Part shown: positions 28,369 through 37,862 of the stretch, in pieces
Position numbering within the stretch: position 1 is the stretch's first letter
How the letters are laid out: the number at the start of each line of letters is the position of its first letter
Assembly: GCF_001636055.1 (NCBI RefSeq)
Contig: NZ_CP011789.1
Span: 5,270,001 to 5,334,000 of the forward strand
DNA: 64,000 nucleotides
Origin: Pseudomonas putida
GTDB lineage: Bacteria > Pseudomonadota > Gammaproteobacteria > Pseudomonadales > Pseudomonadaceae
Direction of reading: 5' to 3'
Made by a program: the position numbers and the translations under genes
Notes under the pieces: model-generated
Seen by the model: only the letters and a program-made list of their open reading frames with translations
Database searches by the model: none
Told to the model about the DNA's origin: nothing

Positions 28369-29510
28369 CGGCTCTGCGCATCCGGAACCCCCAGGGCCTT
28401 GAGGTGACGACGGATCGCCGCCATGAAGCCCTTCGGTCCAAGGAAGTAGGCATCCACGTCACGCGCTCGCGGCAGCCACTCGACCAGCAGATCCTGGGTC
28501 AGCAGGCCGACCGCATTGGCGTCACGGCTGCCGTCGTCCTCGGCATAGCAATAGAAGCGTTGCAGTTGCGGATGCTGCGCCGCCAGGCTGTCGATCCAGT
28601 CACGGAAAGCATGCACCGAACCGTTGCGTGCGCAGTGGATGAAGTGCACCGGACGCTCGGTCTTCAGCGCAGCCTCGAGCATCGCCAGGGTCGGGGTGAT
28701 GCCGACACCACCACTGATCAGCACCAGCGGCTTGTCGCCAGGTGCCAGGGTGAAGTCGCCAGACGGCGGGAACAGCTTGAGCGTGTCGCCGACCTGCAGT
28801 TGATCGTGCAGATGGTTCGACACCTTGCCCCCGGCCTCGCGCTTGACACTGATGCGGTACTGTTCGCCATCGCACAATGCCGAGAGCGAATAGTTGCGGC
28901 GCTGTTCGGCACCGTCGATAAACAACTGCAGGCCGATGTACTGACCAGGCTCGGCCTTGAGTACCGGCTTGCCATCGATAGGCGCAAAGTAGAACGAGAC
29001 GATCTCGCTGCTTTCCTGCTCACGGCGCACCACACGAAAATCCCGGGCACCACGCCAGCCGCCGTCAGCCTCTTCCTTGGCCTTGTACAGGCCCTCTTCG
29101 GCACCGATAAGAATATCGGCCAGCTGGCCATAGGCCGCGCCCCAGGCAGCGATCACTTCCGCGGTGGCGATGTCCTTGCCCAGCACTTCCTCGATGGCGC
29201 GCAGCAGGCAACTGCCAACGATCGGGTAATGTTCGGGCAGGATCTGCAAGGCCACATGCTTGTTGATGATCTGGCCAACCAGACCACCCAATTGTTCCAG
29301 CCGGTCGATATGGCGGGCATACATGAGCACGCCGTTGGCCAGCGCACGAGGCTGGTCACCGCTGGCCTGGTGCGCCTGGTTGAACAGCGGACGCACTTCG
29401 GGATACTCGCTGAGCATCATCTTGTAGAAGTGGGTGGTCAGCGCCTCGCCACCGCTTTCGAGCAGTGGGACGGTAGCCTTGATGATTGCACGTTGGTCGG
29501 CATTGAGCAT
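28332..29510 (-). CDS. hmp: Flavohemoprotein Hmp (nitric oxide dioxygenase)
   Basis: A 392-residue flavohemoglobin. Residues 1-140 are the globin domain (MLNADQRAIIKATVPLLESG, with the proximal His near NKHVALQILPEHY). An FAD-binding domain follows with RRNYSLSAL, then an NAD-binding domain with LISGGVGITPTLAML and a C-terminal YEFFGPA. It converts nitric oxide and oxygen to nitrate in the cytoplasm. Its ATG has GGGAG upstream. It is divergent from a NorR-type activator gene, and two GT-N7-AC sites lie between them, so induction by NO through that activator is likely. Confidence 0.96.
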   Translation of the reverse strand: MLNADQRAIIKATVPLLESGGEALTTHFYKMMLSEYPEVRPLFNQAHQASGDQPRALANGVLMYARHIDRLEQLGGLVGQIINKHVALQILPEHYPIVGSCLLRAIEEVLGKDIATAEVIAAWGAAYGQLADILIGAEEGLYKAKEEADGGWRGARDFRVVRREQESSEIVSFYFAPIDGKPVLKAEPGQYIGLQLFIDGAEQRRNYSLSALCDGEQYRISVKREAGGKVSNHLHDQLQVGDTLKLFPPSGDFTLAPGDKPLVLISGGVGITPTLAMLEAALKTERPVHFIHCARNGSVHAFRDWIDSLAAQHPQLQRFYCYAEDDGSRDANAVGLLTQDLLVEWLPRARDVDAYFLGPKGFMAAIRRHLKALGVPDAQSRYEFFGPAAALE

Positions 29511-29614
29511 TGCAGTGACTCCCTGAGCCTTGGGCTACGAATGGTTACCCAGCCCACTTCAGCAATCGTGCCAACTCGAAAGCCCAATGAAACCAAGGCC
29601 TGCAAGCAACCCAT

Positions 29615-29651
29615 GTCAAAAAGACCTACTCCGATATATAGTCATGATGAC
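29615..29651. promoter_or_regulatory. Candidate NorR/FhpR binding sites (two GT-N7-AC boxes)
   Basis: GTCAAAAAGAC (29615-29625) and GTCATGATGAC (29641-29651) both fit the GT-N7-AC core known for NorR, 26 bp apart, between hmp and the activator gene. The second lies just before the activator's ribosome site, which suggests autoregulation. I found no -24/-12 promoter with correct spacing for hmp. Confidence 0.55.
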
Positions 29652-29665
29652 CAACAGGAGTCCAA

Positions 29666-31210
29666 ATGACTGCAAAGCCCCTGCTCACCGCGCTCCTCCC
29701 CCTCGTCAGCGACCTGTCTCGCGACCTGCCCGACCAGGAGCGCTATCGTCGCCTGCTGCAGGCCATGCGCGGTTTGCTGCCTTGCGATGCGGCCGCCTTG
29801 CTGCGGCTTGACGGCGAATGGCTGGTGCCGCTGGCGGTCGATGGCCTGTCGCCGGACACCCTGGGACGGCGTTTCCGTGTCAGCGAACACCCCCGCTTCA
29901 AGATTCTGCTCAGCCGCAGCGAGCCCACCCGCTTCGCCAGCGACAGCGACCTGCCCGACCCTTATGACGGCCTGGTCAACGCCCACGATGCAGACCTGGA
30001 AGTGCACGACTGCATGGGCTGTCCGCTGATGGTCGATGAACGACCCTGGGGCCTAGTCACACTTGACGCCCTCACTCCCGGCCAGTTCCAGAGCCTCGAG
30101 CTCGAAGCACTGCAGGCTTTCGCCAGCCTCGCCGCCGCGACCGTCACCGTGGCCGAGCGTATCGAGGGCCTGGCCCTGCGTGCCGAGGACGAGCACCTGC
30201 GCGCCGAGGTCTATCGCCAGGCCAGCGGGCAGGACAAGGAATTGATCGGCCAGAGCAAGGCCCACAAGCGGCTGCTCGAGGAAATCCGCCTGGTCGGGGG
30301 CAGCGACCTGACCGTGTTGATCACCGGTGAAACCGGCGTGGGCAAGGAGCTTGTGGCCCAGGCCCTGCACCGCGCAAGCAATCGCGCCGACAAGCCCTTG
30401 GTCAGCCTCAACTGCGCCGCCTTGCCCGACACCCTGGTGGAAAGCGAACTGTTCGGCCACGTGCGCGGCGCGTTCACCGGCGCCCACGGCGAGCGACGCG
30501 GCAAGTTCGAGCTGGCCAACGGCGGCACCCTGTTCCTCGACGAAGTGGGCGAGTTGCCGCTGGCCGTGCAGGCCAAGCTGCTGCGGGTACTGCAAAGCGG
30601 GCAACTGCAACGCCTGGGCTCTGACCGCGAACACCGGGTCGATGTGCGCCTGATCGCGGCGACCAACCGCGATCTTGCCGAAGAGGTACGCAATGGCAAC
30701 TACCGCGCCGACTTCTACCATCGCCTGAGCGTCTATCCACTGCTGGTGCCGCCACTGCGCGAGCGCGGGCGTGACGTGCTGATGATCGCGGGCTATTTCC
30801 TCGAGCAGAACCGTTCGCGCCTGGGGCTCAACAGCCTGCGCCTGAGCGCCGGTGCCCAGTCGGCATTGCTGGCCTATGACTGGCCGGGCAACGTGCGCGA
30901 GCTGGAGCATCTGATCGGGCGATCGGCGCTCAAGGCCCTCGGCTCACACCCGCAGCGTCCACGCATCCTCACGCTGGAAGCGCCCGACCTCGACCTGCGC
31001 CCAACCGTTGCCATACCCGCTGCCAGTGTCCCCGTATCGCCCACGGATCTACCACAAGGCGGGCTGCGCGAGGCGCTGGACGACTACCAGCGACAACTGA
31101 TCGAAGCTTGCCTGACGCGCCATCAGGACAACTGGGCTGCTGCCGCCCGCGAACTGGGGCTGGACCGGGCGAACCTGAGCCGACTGGCCAAGCGCCTGGG
31201 GTTGCGCTGA
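29666..31210 (+). CDS. norR: NO-responsive sigma-54-dependent activator NorR (FhpR-type)
   Basis: A 514-residue NorR-type enhancer-binding protein. Residues 1-170 form a GAF sensor domain. The AAA+ domain (about 188-420) has the Walker [13 protein letters not shown], the sigma-54 contact loop GAFTGAHGE and the Walker [16 protein letters not shown] Fis-type helix-turn-helix ends the protein ([20 protein letters not shown]). NorR senses nitric oxide through a mononuclear iron in the GAF domain. Start ATG at 29666 with AGGAG upstream. Divergent from hmp; the P. aeruginosa equivalent that controls the flavohemoglobin is called FhpR. Confidence 0.92.
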   Translation: MTAKPLLTALLPLVSDLSRDLPDQERYRRLLQAMRGLLPCDAAALLRLDGEWLVPLAVDGLSPDTLGRRFRVSEHPRFKILLSRSEPTRFASDSDLPDPYDGLVNAHDADLEVHDCMGCPLMVDERPWGLVTLDALTPGQFQSLELEALQAFASLAAATVTVAERIEGLALRAEDEHLRAEVYRQASGQDKELIGQSKAHKRLLEEIRLVGGSDLTVLITGETGVGKELVAQALHRASNRADKPLVSLNCAALPDTLVESELFGHVRGAFTGAHGERRGKFELANGGTLFLDEVGELPLAVQAKLLRVLQSGQLQRLGSDREHRVDVRLIAATNRDLAEEVRNGNYRADFYHRLSVYPLLVPPLRERGRDVLMIAGYFLEQNRSRLGLNSLRLSAGAQSALLAYDWPGNVRELEHLIGRSALKALGSHPQRPRILTLEAPDLDLRPTVAIPAASVPVSPTDLPQGGLREALDDYQRQLIEACLTRHQDNWAAAARELGLDRANLSRLAKRLGLR

Positions 31211-31253
31211 CGGTAGCCCCACAGGACCCGCGCCAACCATCAGGATGAGGGCC

Positions 31254-31280
31254 TAAAGCCTGGCTACTCCAGGCCGATAA
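31254..31280 (+). promoter_or_regulatory. FliA (sigma-28) promoter of cheV
   Basis: TAAAGCCT (31254-31261), an 11-base spacer and GCCGATAA (31273-31280) match the FliA consensus TAAAGTTT-N11-GCCGATAA in both elements. It lies 40 bp before the cheV start and shows control with the flagellar and chemotaxis regulon. Confidence 0.85.
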
Positions 31281-31320
31281 CCCGACATCTCTCCTTTCCA
31301 GACATACCTGAAGGTTACAC

Positions 31321-32220
31321 ATGGCCACGCAAAATGCCCGCGCGGACTCGCTGTCCCTGCTGCTGTTCACCCTGCGCAGCGGCAAGCTGATGGCTATCAA
31401 CCTGCTCAAGGTCAGCGAGATCATCCCCTGCCCGCCCCTGACCAAGCTTCCCGAGTCGCATCCCCACGTCAAAGGCGTAGCGACCCTTCGCGGCAACTCG
31501 CTGTCGGTGATCGACCTGTCGCGGGCAATCGGCGAAATGCCGTTGGCCGACCCGGATGGCGGCTGCCTGATCGTCACCGACATCAGCCGCACCCGCCAGG
31601 GCCTGCACGTGCAGGCGGTCAGCCGCATCGTCCATTGCCTGAGCACCGACATCAAGCCACCGCCCTACGGCTCGGGCAACCGCTCCTTCATCACTGGCGT
31701 GACCCGGGTCGACAATACGCTGGTACAGGTGCTCGACATCGAGAAAGTCATCCACGGCATCGCCCCGCCGGAACCTGAAACGCATCCCGGCGAACTCAGC
31801 GCAGAAGACGCCAGCCTGCTGGCTGCCGCCAACATCCTGGTGGTGGACGACAGCCAGGTGGCGCTGCAGCAATCGGTGCACACCCTTCGCCACCTCGGCG
31901 TCGAATGCCATACCGCGCGCAGCGCCAAGGATGCGATCAACGTCCTGCTGGAGCTGCAGGGCACCGCCCAGGAAATCAACATCGTGGTGTCGGACATCGA
32001 AATGTCCGAGATGGACGGCTACGCCTTCACCCGCACCGTGCGCGAGACCCCGGACTTCAAGCACCTCTACGTGCTGCTGCACACCTCGCTGGACAGCGCC
32101 ATGAGCGCCGAAAAAGCCAAGGTCGCAGGCGCCAACGCGATTCTCACCAAGTTTTCCTCGCCCGAGCTGACCGACTGCCTGGTCGTCGCGGCGCGAGCGG
32201 TCGGGTTCGCCGAGCGCTGA
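31321..32220 (+). CDS. cheV: Chemotaxis coupling protein CheV
   Basis: A 299-residue protein with an N-terminal CheW-like domain (about residues 15-155, with LTKLPESHPHVKGVATLRGN) and a C-terminal receiver domain (about 175-295). The phospho-acceptor aspartate is in NIVVSDIEMSEMDGYAF. CheV links chemoreceptors to the CheA kinase and is tuned by phosphorylation of its receiver domain. Start ATG at 31321 with AAGG upstream. It is monocistronic behind a FliA-type promoter. Confidence 0.94.
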   Translation: MATQNARADSLSLLLFTLRSGKLMAINLLKVSEIIPCPPLTKLPESHPHVKGVATLRGNSLSVIDLSRAIGEMPLADPDGGCLIVTDISRTRQGLHVQAVSRIVHCLSTDIKPPPYGSGNRSFITGVTRVDNTLVQVLDIEKVIHGIAPPEPETHPGELSAEDASLLAAANILVVDDSQVALQQSVHTLRHLGVECHTARSAKDAINVLLELQGTAQEINIVVSDIEMSEMDGYAFTRTVRETPDFKHLYVLLHTSLDSAMSAEKAKVAGANAILTKFSSPELTDCLVVAARAVGFAER

Positions 32221-32310
32221 TACATCTGGCGACACAATGCCTTCACTTGATGGTGGGGAGGACTCGGGCATAATCACTCCCCTTCCGAGGTTTTCTTGCC
32301 GGTACCGCTT

Positions 32311-32622
32311 ATGACCCTTCTTCGCATTGCCCTGATTGCCCTCGCCATGACCAGTGGTCTTGCCCAGGCCTCCAGCCCCGACGCCTGGAACGAGTACCGC
32401 CAGCAGATGGTCAAGCGCTGCCTGGCCGCCAGCCAGTTCAAGGACGCCCACGCCCTGGGCAAGCCCGCCGAATTCGACGACCGCACCGCCTACAGCGCCC
32501 TGCTGATCGAAGGCGTGTACAAGCCAAAATCCATGAAGAACCAGACAGGCACCGAACTGTGCCTGTACGACCGCGCCCAGCAGCAAGCCTACGTCACCGA
32601 ATGGAAGCCAGGCGCCAAGTGA
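32311..32622 (+). CDS. Small exported hypothetical protein
   Basis: A 103-residue protein with a signal peptide (MTLLRIALIALAMTSGLAQA before SSPDAW). The mature part has one cysteine pair (KRCLAASQ and TELCLYDRA) that could form a disulfide. I do not recognise the family. Start uncertain: the ATG at 32311 lacks a good ribosome site, while a TTG at 32296 lies five bases after GAGG and would add five residues. Its stop overlaps the GTG of the next gene, so the two are probably co-translated. Confidence 0.7.
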   Translation: MTLLRIALIALAMTSGLAQASSPDAWNEYRQQMVKRCLAASQFKDAHALGKPAEFDDRTAYSALLIEGVYKPKSMKNQTGTELCLYDRAQQQAYVTEWKPGAK

Positions 32623-33353
32623 GCGACGGCATTCGTTTCGCCTGCACCGGCTGCGGCAAGTGCTGCACCGGCCACCACGTACCCCTCACGCTCGCCGAGT
32701 CCCGCCAGTGGGCTGCCAGTGGCGGCCAGGTCGTGGTGCTGATCGAAGGCTTCATCACCGATGGCCCGGGCATGCCGGTCGAGCAACGCGATCATGTGCT
32801 GCGCCGTTCGCTCGCCGTGCCTTGCGGGAGCGCCGAGGTGCGGGTCTCGGTGACCTTCGCGGCCTTCAATCCAGGGCGCTGTCGCAACCTGGATGCCAAC
32901 AACCTGTGCGGCATCTATGAAACACGCCCGCTGGTCTGTCGTATCTATCCGGCCGAGGTCAACCCGCACCTGCCTCTGCGCGTCGAAGCCAAGGATTGCC
33001 CACCCGAAGCCTGGCAACAAGGCCCGCAACTGATCGTCGGCAACAGGGCCGTCGATCCGCAACTGGTCGCACTGATCGAAGCCTCGCGCCAGGCCGACCG
33101 CGACGACATCGCCGCCAAGGTTGCCGTCTGCCAGGCGCTGGGCATGACCACCAGCGCGCTCAAGGGCAACGGTTTTACCGCCTGGCTGCCAGACATGCCG
33201 GCGTTTCTCGCGGCGCTGGATCAGGTGAGCGCTCAAGCGCACGTGCCATGGACTGTGCATGTGCAAGATGCCGAACTGGCCGACGGGCTGCGGGAGCATG
33301 GGCTGCTGACGACCGGCGAAGCGCCGGTGTACTACGCCTTTATCGGGTTCTGA
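32619..33353 (+). CDS. YkgJ family cysteine cluster protein, long form
   Basis: A 244-residue protein. The N-terminal half carries the YkgJ-type cysteine pattern: FACTGCGKCCTGHHVPL, then GRCRNLD, NLCGIYETRPLVCRIYP and a later cysteine in AKDCPPEAW. These probably bind a metal or Fe-S cluster. The C-terminal 100 residues have no motif that I know. The GTG at 32619 overlaps the upstream stop (GTGA); an ATG six codons upstream is possible. Function unknown. Confidence 0.8.
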   Translation: MSDGIRFACTGCGKCCTGHHVPLTLAESRQWAASGGQVVVLIEGFITDGPGMPVEQRDHVLRRSLAVPCGSAEVRVSVTFAAFNPGRCRNLDANNLCGIYETRPLVCRIYPAEVNPHLPLRVEAKDCPPEAWQQGPQLIVGNRAVDPQLVALIEASRQADRDDIAAKVAVCQALGMTTSALKGNGFTAWLPDMPAFLAALDQVSAQAHVPWTVHVQDAELADGLREHGLLTTGEAPVYYAFIGF

Positions 33354-33603
33354 GCTGGAATCTAGGGTCCCTCACCTCCAACGTTGGCGTTCGACTCCAG
33401 GGCAAATCCCGGACGAGCATTGGTCCAGCTCAATTCCTTGGCAACTGGCCATCAATGATTGGAAACTGTCAGCGCTGTCAGCCAGACGTCACGTTGCCGA
33501 CCCGATCGGCGGGCTATAAGCAGAAAAGAATCTGACAAAAGTCTGGAACCGAAAGACGCCAGCACGGTTTCCAGCCCTCCCCCACTGACCGGTATCAGCC
33601 TCG

Positions 33604-34767
33604 ATGCGACGTCCCTCCCGCCCCCTCGTCCTCGCCGCCCTGGCCATCCTCCTGCTTATCGCCTTGGCCGGTTGGCTGCGCCTGCGCCAGGATACGCCTG
33701 CCCCACGCGCGCAAAACGCCGTGCCGGTGAGGGTGATCAGCGTCACCCAGCAGGACGTGCCGCGCTTTGCCAGCGCGATCGGCTCGGTGCTTTCGCTGCA
33801 CAGCGTCGATGTACGGCCGCAGGTCGAGGGCACCCTCACCCAAGTGCTGGTCAAGGAGGGCCAGTGGGTCAAGGAAGGCGACCTGGTCGCCACCCTCGAC
33901 GACCGTGCGATTCGCGCCAGCCTCGATCAGGCCCGCGCCCAACTCGGCCAGAGCCAGGCACAGTTGCAGGTGGCCGGTGTCGACCTCAAGCGCTACCGCC
34001 TGTTGAGCAGCGACGACGGTGTCTCGAAGCAGACCCTCGACCAGCAACAGGCGCTGGTGAATCAACTCCAGGCCACGGTCAAGGGCAACCAGGCGGCCAT
34101 CGCCAATGCCGAAGTGCAGCTGTCGTACACGCAGATCCGCTCACCGGTAACCGGTCGCGTCGGCATTCGCAATGTCGACCCCGGTAACCTGGTGCGCAGC
34201 AGCGACACCCAGGGTCTGTTCAGCGTCACCCAGATCGACCCGATCGCCGTCGAGTTCGCCCTGCCCCAGCAGATGCTGCCGACTCTGCAGACCCTGCTCA
34301 AAGCGCCCTCGCCGGCGCTGGTCGAGGCTTACATGGACGCCGGCGGCGAACGCAGCCTGCTCGGCCAGGGCCACCTGGCGCTGATCGATAACCAGATCTC
34401 GGCCAACACCGGCACCGTGCGCATCAAGGCCGAGTTCGACAACAAGGATGGCCTGCTGTGGCCCGGCCAACTGGTGACCATCCGCCTGCGCACCGCTGTC
34501 GATGAGCAGGCGCTGGTGGTGCCGCCACCGGTGGTGCAGCGCGGCGTCGATGGTCATTACGTCTACCGTCTAGATGGCGACAAGGTCGCCAGCGTGCCGG
34601 TCAAGGTGCTCTACCAGGACAGCGACCTGAACATCATCGCTGGGGTCAAGGCCGGTGATCGCCTGGTGCTCGACGGCCAGTCGCGCCTCAAGCCCGGGGC
34701 ACGGGTCGAGGTCGCCCCCGACGTGCCTGCCAACCCCGAAGTGGCTGACCATCGGAGCCAGCCATGA
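33604..34767 (+). CDS. RND efflux periplasmic adaptor subunit (MdtA-like)
   Basis: A 387-residue membrane fusion protein. One N-terminal transmembrane segment (about residues 8-26) anchors it in the inner membrane. A biotinyl-lipoyl half motif VRPQVEGTLTQVLVKEGQWVKEGD is followed by a coiled-coil hairpin (SLDQARAQLGQSQAQLQ) and the second half QIRSPVTGRVGIRNVDPGNLV. It bridges the RND pump to an outer-membrane channel. The pump gene follows with a four-base overlap. Close in pattern to MdtA/MuxA. No outer-membrane factor gene is present in the operon, so a channel encoded elsewhere must be used. Confidence 0.9.
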   Translation: MRRPSRPLVLAALAILLLIALAGWLRLRQDTPAPRAQNAVPVRVISVTQQDVPRFASAIGSVLSLHSVDVRPQVEGTLTQVLVKEGQWVKEGDLVATLDDRAIRASLDQARAQLGQSQAQLQVAGVDLKRYRLLSSDDGVSKQTLDQQQALVNQLQATVKGNQAAIANAEVQLSYTQIRSPVTGRVGIRNVDPGNLVRSSDTQGLFSVTQIDPIAVEFALPQQMLPTLQTLLKAPSPALVEAYMDAGGERSLLGQGHLALIDNQISANTGTVRIKAEFDNKDGLLWPGQLVTIRLRTAVDEQALVVPPPVVQRGVDGHYVYRLDGDKVASVPVKVLYQDSDLNIIAGVKAGDRLVLDGQSRLKPGARVEVAPDVPANPEVADHRSQP

Positions 34768-37700
34768 TCACCCGCAAAGGCGTTTCGGCCTGGTGCATCG
34801 ACCACCCCATCGCCACCCTGCTGCTGACCTTCGCCCTGGTGCTGCTGGGGGCCATCGCCTTTCCGCGCCTGCCGGTGGCGCCGTTACCCGAAGCAGATTT
34901 CCCAACCATCCAGGTCACCGCACAGCTTCCTGGCGCCAGCCCGGAAACCATGGCGTCGTCGGTGGCGACGCCGCTGGAGGTACAGTTCAGCGCCATCCCC
35001 GGCATGACCCAGATGACCAGCAGCAGCGCCCTGGGCTCGACCACGCTGATCCTGCAGTTCACCCTCGACAAGAACATCGACACCGCCGCCCAGGAAGTCC
35101 AGGCCGCGATCAACACTGCCACTGCGCGCCTGCCGCAGGATCTGCCAAGCCCACCGACCTGGCGCAAGGTCAACCCGGCCGACAGCCCCGTGCTGGTGCT
35201 GACCGTCAGCTCCGAGCAGATGCCTGGCAACGAGCTCAGCGACTACACCGAAACCCTGCTGGCGCGCCAGCTCAGCCAGATCGACGGGGTCGGCCTGATC
35301 AACATCACCGGGCAAATGCGCCCCGCAATCCGCGTGCAGGCGCAGCCCGAGAAGCTCGCGGCCATCGGCCTGACCTTGGCCGATATCCGCCAGGCCATCC
35401 AGCAGACCAGCCTGAATCTGGCCAAGGGTGCGCTGTACGGCGAACACAGTGTCTCGACCATCGCCGCCAACGATCAGTTGTTCCACCCCGAAGACTACGC
35501 CCAGCTCATCGTCAGCTACCGCAACGGCGCCCCGGTGCGCCTGCAGGACGTAGCCAAGGTGATCGAAGGCGCCGAGAACGCCTATGTCAAATCCTGGTCC
35601 GGGGACAAACCTGGGCTGAATCTGGTGATCTTCCGCCAGCCCGGCGCCAACATCGTCGACACCGTCGATCGCGTGCTCGACGCCCTGCCCCGCTTGCAGG
35701 AAATGCTGCCGGCCTCGGTCGAGGTGTCGGTACTCAACGACCGCACCCAGACCATCCGCGCCTCGCTGCATGAAGTGGAACTGACGCTGATGATCGCGGT
35801 GGTACTGGTGATCGGGGTGATGGCGCTGTTCCTGCGCCAGTGGTCGGCAACCCTGGTCGTCTCCAGCGTGCTGGGGGTATCACTGATCGCCAGTTGTGCA
35901 CTGATGTACGTGGCAGGCTTCAGCCTCAACAACCTCACGCTGGTGGCCATCGTCATCGCCGTGGGCTTCGTGGTCGACGACGCCATCGTGGTGGTGGAAA
36001 ACATCCACCGTCACCTGGAAGCCGGCGATGACAGCCGCACGGCGGCGATCAAGGGCGCCGGGGAGATCGGCTTCACGGTGATCTCGATCAGCTTCTCGCT
36101 GATCGCCGCGTTCATTCCGCTGCTGTTCATGGGCGGCGTGGTCGGGCGATTGTTCAAGGAATTCGCCCTGACGGCCACTTCGACCATCCTGATTTCGGTG
36201 GTGGTATCACTGACCTTGGCCCCGACCCTCTGTGCCTTGTTCATGCGCAAACCGCCGCAGGAACACCACGACGGCTTTGGCCAGCGCCTGGTGCGCTGGT
36301 ACGAAAAGGGCCTGGACCGCGCCCTCGCCCACCAACGCCTGACGCTGGGTGTGTTCGGCCTGACCCTGGCGTTGGCAGTGATCGGCTATGTCGCCATCCC
36401 CAAGGGTTTCTTCCCGCTGCAGGACACCGGCTTCATCCTCGGCACCAGCGAGGCCGCAGCCGACGTGTCGTATCCGGCGATGATCGAGAAGCACAAGGCC
36501 CTGGCAAAGATCATCGAAGCCGACCCTGCGGTGCGCGCCTTCTCCCATTCCGTCGGGGTCACCGGCAGCAACCAGACCATCGCCAACGGCCGTTTCTGGA
36601 TCAGTCTCAAGCCCCGCGGCGAGCGCGATGTATCAGCCAGCGAACTGATCGACCGGCTGCGCCCGAAACTCGCCCAGGTGCCCGGCATCGTCCTGTACCT
36701 GCGCGCCGGCCAGGACATCAACCTCAGCTCCGGCCCGTCGCGCACCCAGTACCAGTACGTGCTCAAGAGCAACGATGGCGTGGCCCTGAACCTGTGGACC
36801 CAGCGCCTGACCGAACGCCTGCGGGAAAACCCGGCATTGCGCGACCTGTCCAACGACCTGCAACTGGGCGCCAGCGTCACCCACATCGACATCGACCGCC
36901 AGGCCGCCGCACGCTTCGGCCTGACCACCACCGACGTCGACCAGGCGCTGTACGACGCCTTCGGCCAGCGCCAGATCAGCGAGTTCCAGACCGAGACCAA
37001 CCAGTACAAGGTGATCCTCGAACTCGACGCCCGCCAGCGCGGCAAGGCCGAGAGCCTTAACTACTTCTACCTGCGCTCGCCGTTGTCGGGCGAGATGGTG
37101 CCGCTGTCGGCCCTGGCCCATGTCGCACCGCCCAGCACCGGCCCGCTGTCGATCGCCCACGACGGCCTGTTCCCGGCCGCCAACCTGTCGTTCAACCTCG
37201 CCCCCGGCGTGGCCCTGGGTGATGCGGTGCGCATCCTCGAACAGACCCAGCGCGAGCTGGGCATGCCCGACGCCATCGTCGGCAGTTTCCAGGGCGCGGC
37301 ACAGGCGTTCCAGAGTTCGCTGTCGAGCCAACCGTGGCTGATCCTCGCCGCACTGGTGGCGGTGTACATCATCCTCGGTGTGCTCTACGAGAGCTTCGTG
37401 CACCCGCTGACGATCATCTCCACCCTGCCCTCGGCGGGGCTTGGTGCCCTGATCCTGCTCTGGGCCATGGGCCAAGACTTCACCATCATGGGCCTGATCG
37501 GCATCGTGCTGCTGATCGGTATCGTCAAGAAGAATGGCATCCTGCTCATCGACTTTGCCCTCGACGCCCAGCGCACCCAGGGCATGACGCCCGAGCAGGC
37601 GATCCACCAGGCCTGCCTGACGCGCTTCCGGCCGATCATCATGACCACCCTCGCCGCCCTGCTCGGCGCCGTGCCGCTGATGTTCGGCTTCGGAACCGGT

Positions 37701-37853
37701 GCCGAGCTGCGCCAGCCGCTGGGCATCGCGGTGGTCGGCGGCCTGCTGGTCAGCCAGGCGCTGACGCTGTTCACCACCCCCGTCATATACTTGGCCCTGG
37801 AACGTGTGTTCCACCGCCGCACGGTCGCCAACGCGGCCGCGACTGCCAGTTGA
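34764..37853 (+). CDS. RND efflux permease (MdtB/MdtC-like)
   Basis: A 1029-residue HAE1-family RND transporter with 12 expected membrane helices in two halves, each with a large periplasmic loop. Helix 4 holds the proton-relay pair in VGFVVDDAIVVVENIHRHLE. Family signatures FPRLPVAPLPEADFPTI and LRQWSATLVV are present. It exports drugs or other amphiphiles with proton import; the substrate is not predictable from sequence. ATGA overlap with the adaptor, and 9 bp before the response regulator, so all four genes look co-transcribed. Confidence 0.93.
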   Translation: MITRKGVSAWCIDHPIATLLLTFALVLLGAIAFPRLPVAPLPEADFPTIQVTAQLPGASPETMASSVATPLEVQFSAIPGMTQMTSSSALGSTTLILQFTLDKNIDTAAQEVQAAINTATARLPQDLPSPPTWRKVNPADSPVLVLTVSSEQMPGNELSDYTETLLARQLSQIDGVGLINITGQMRPAIRVQAQPEKLAAIGLTLADIRQAIQQTSLNLAKGALYGEHSVSTIAANDQLFHPEDYAQLIVSYRNGAPVRLQDVAKVIEGAENAYVKSWSGDKPGLNLVIFRQPGANIVDTVDRVLDALPRLQEMLPASVEVSVLNDRTQTIRASLHEVELTLMIAVVLVIGVMALFLRQWSATLVVSSVLGVSLIASCALMYVAGFSLNNLTLVAIVIAVGFVVDDAIVVVENIHRHLEAGDDSRTAAIKGAGEIGFTVISISFSLIAAFIPLLFMGGVVGRLFKEFALTATSTILISVVVSLTLAPTLCALFMRKPPQEHHDGFGQRLVRWYEKGLDRALAHQRLTLGVFGLTLALAVIGYVAIPKGFFPLQDTGFILGTSEAAADVSYPAMIEKHKALAKIIEADPAVRAFSHSVGVTGSNQTIANGRFWISLKPRGERDVSASELIDRLRPKLAQVPGIVLYLRAGQDINLSSGPSRTQYQYVLKSNDGVALNLWTQRLTERLRENPALRDLSNDLQLGASVTHIDIDRQAAARFGLTTTDVDQALYDAFGQRQISEFQTETNQYKVILELDARQRGKAESLNYFYLRSPLSGEMVPLSALAHVAPPSTGPLSIAHDGLFPAANLSFNLAPGVALGDAVRILEQTQRELGMPDAIVGSFQGAAQAFQSSLSSQPWLILAALVAVYIILGVLYESFVHPLTIISTLPSAGLGALILLWAMGQDFTIMGLIGIVLLIGIVKKNGILLIDFALDAQRTQGMTPEQAIHQACLTRFRPIIMTTLAALLGAVPLMFGFGTGAELRQPLGIAVVGGLLVSQALTLFTTPVIYLALERVFHRRTVANAAATAS

Positions 37854-37862
37854 GACAAACCC

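Noticed and set aside
29563..29577. sigma-54 promoter (TGGCACG...TTGC) for hmp on the minus strand
   Set aside because: TGGCACG is followed by TTGCT with only one base between, so the GG and GC elements are too close (seven bases apart instead of ten).
32296..32310. TTG start for the small exported protein
   Set aside because: Not excluded (GAGG lies five bases upstream), but the ATG at 32311 gives a more typical signal peptide, so the TTG is kept only as an alternative.
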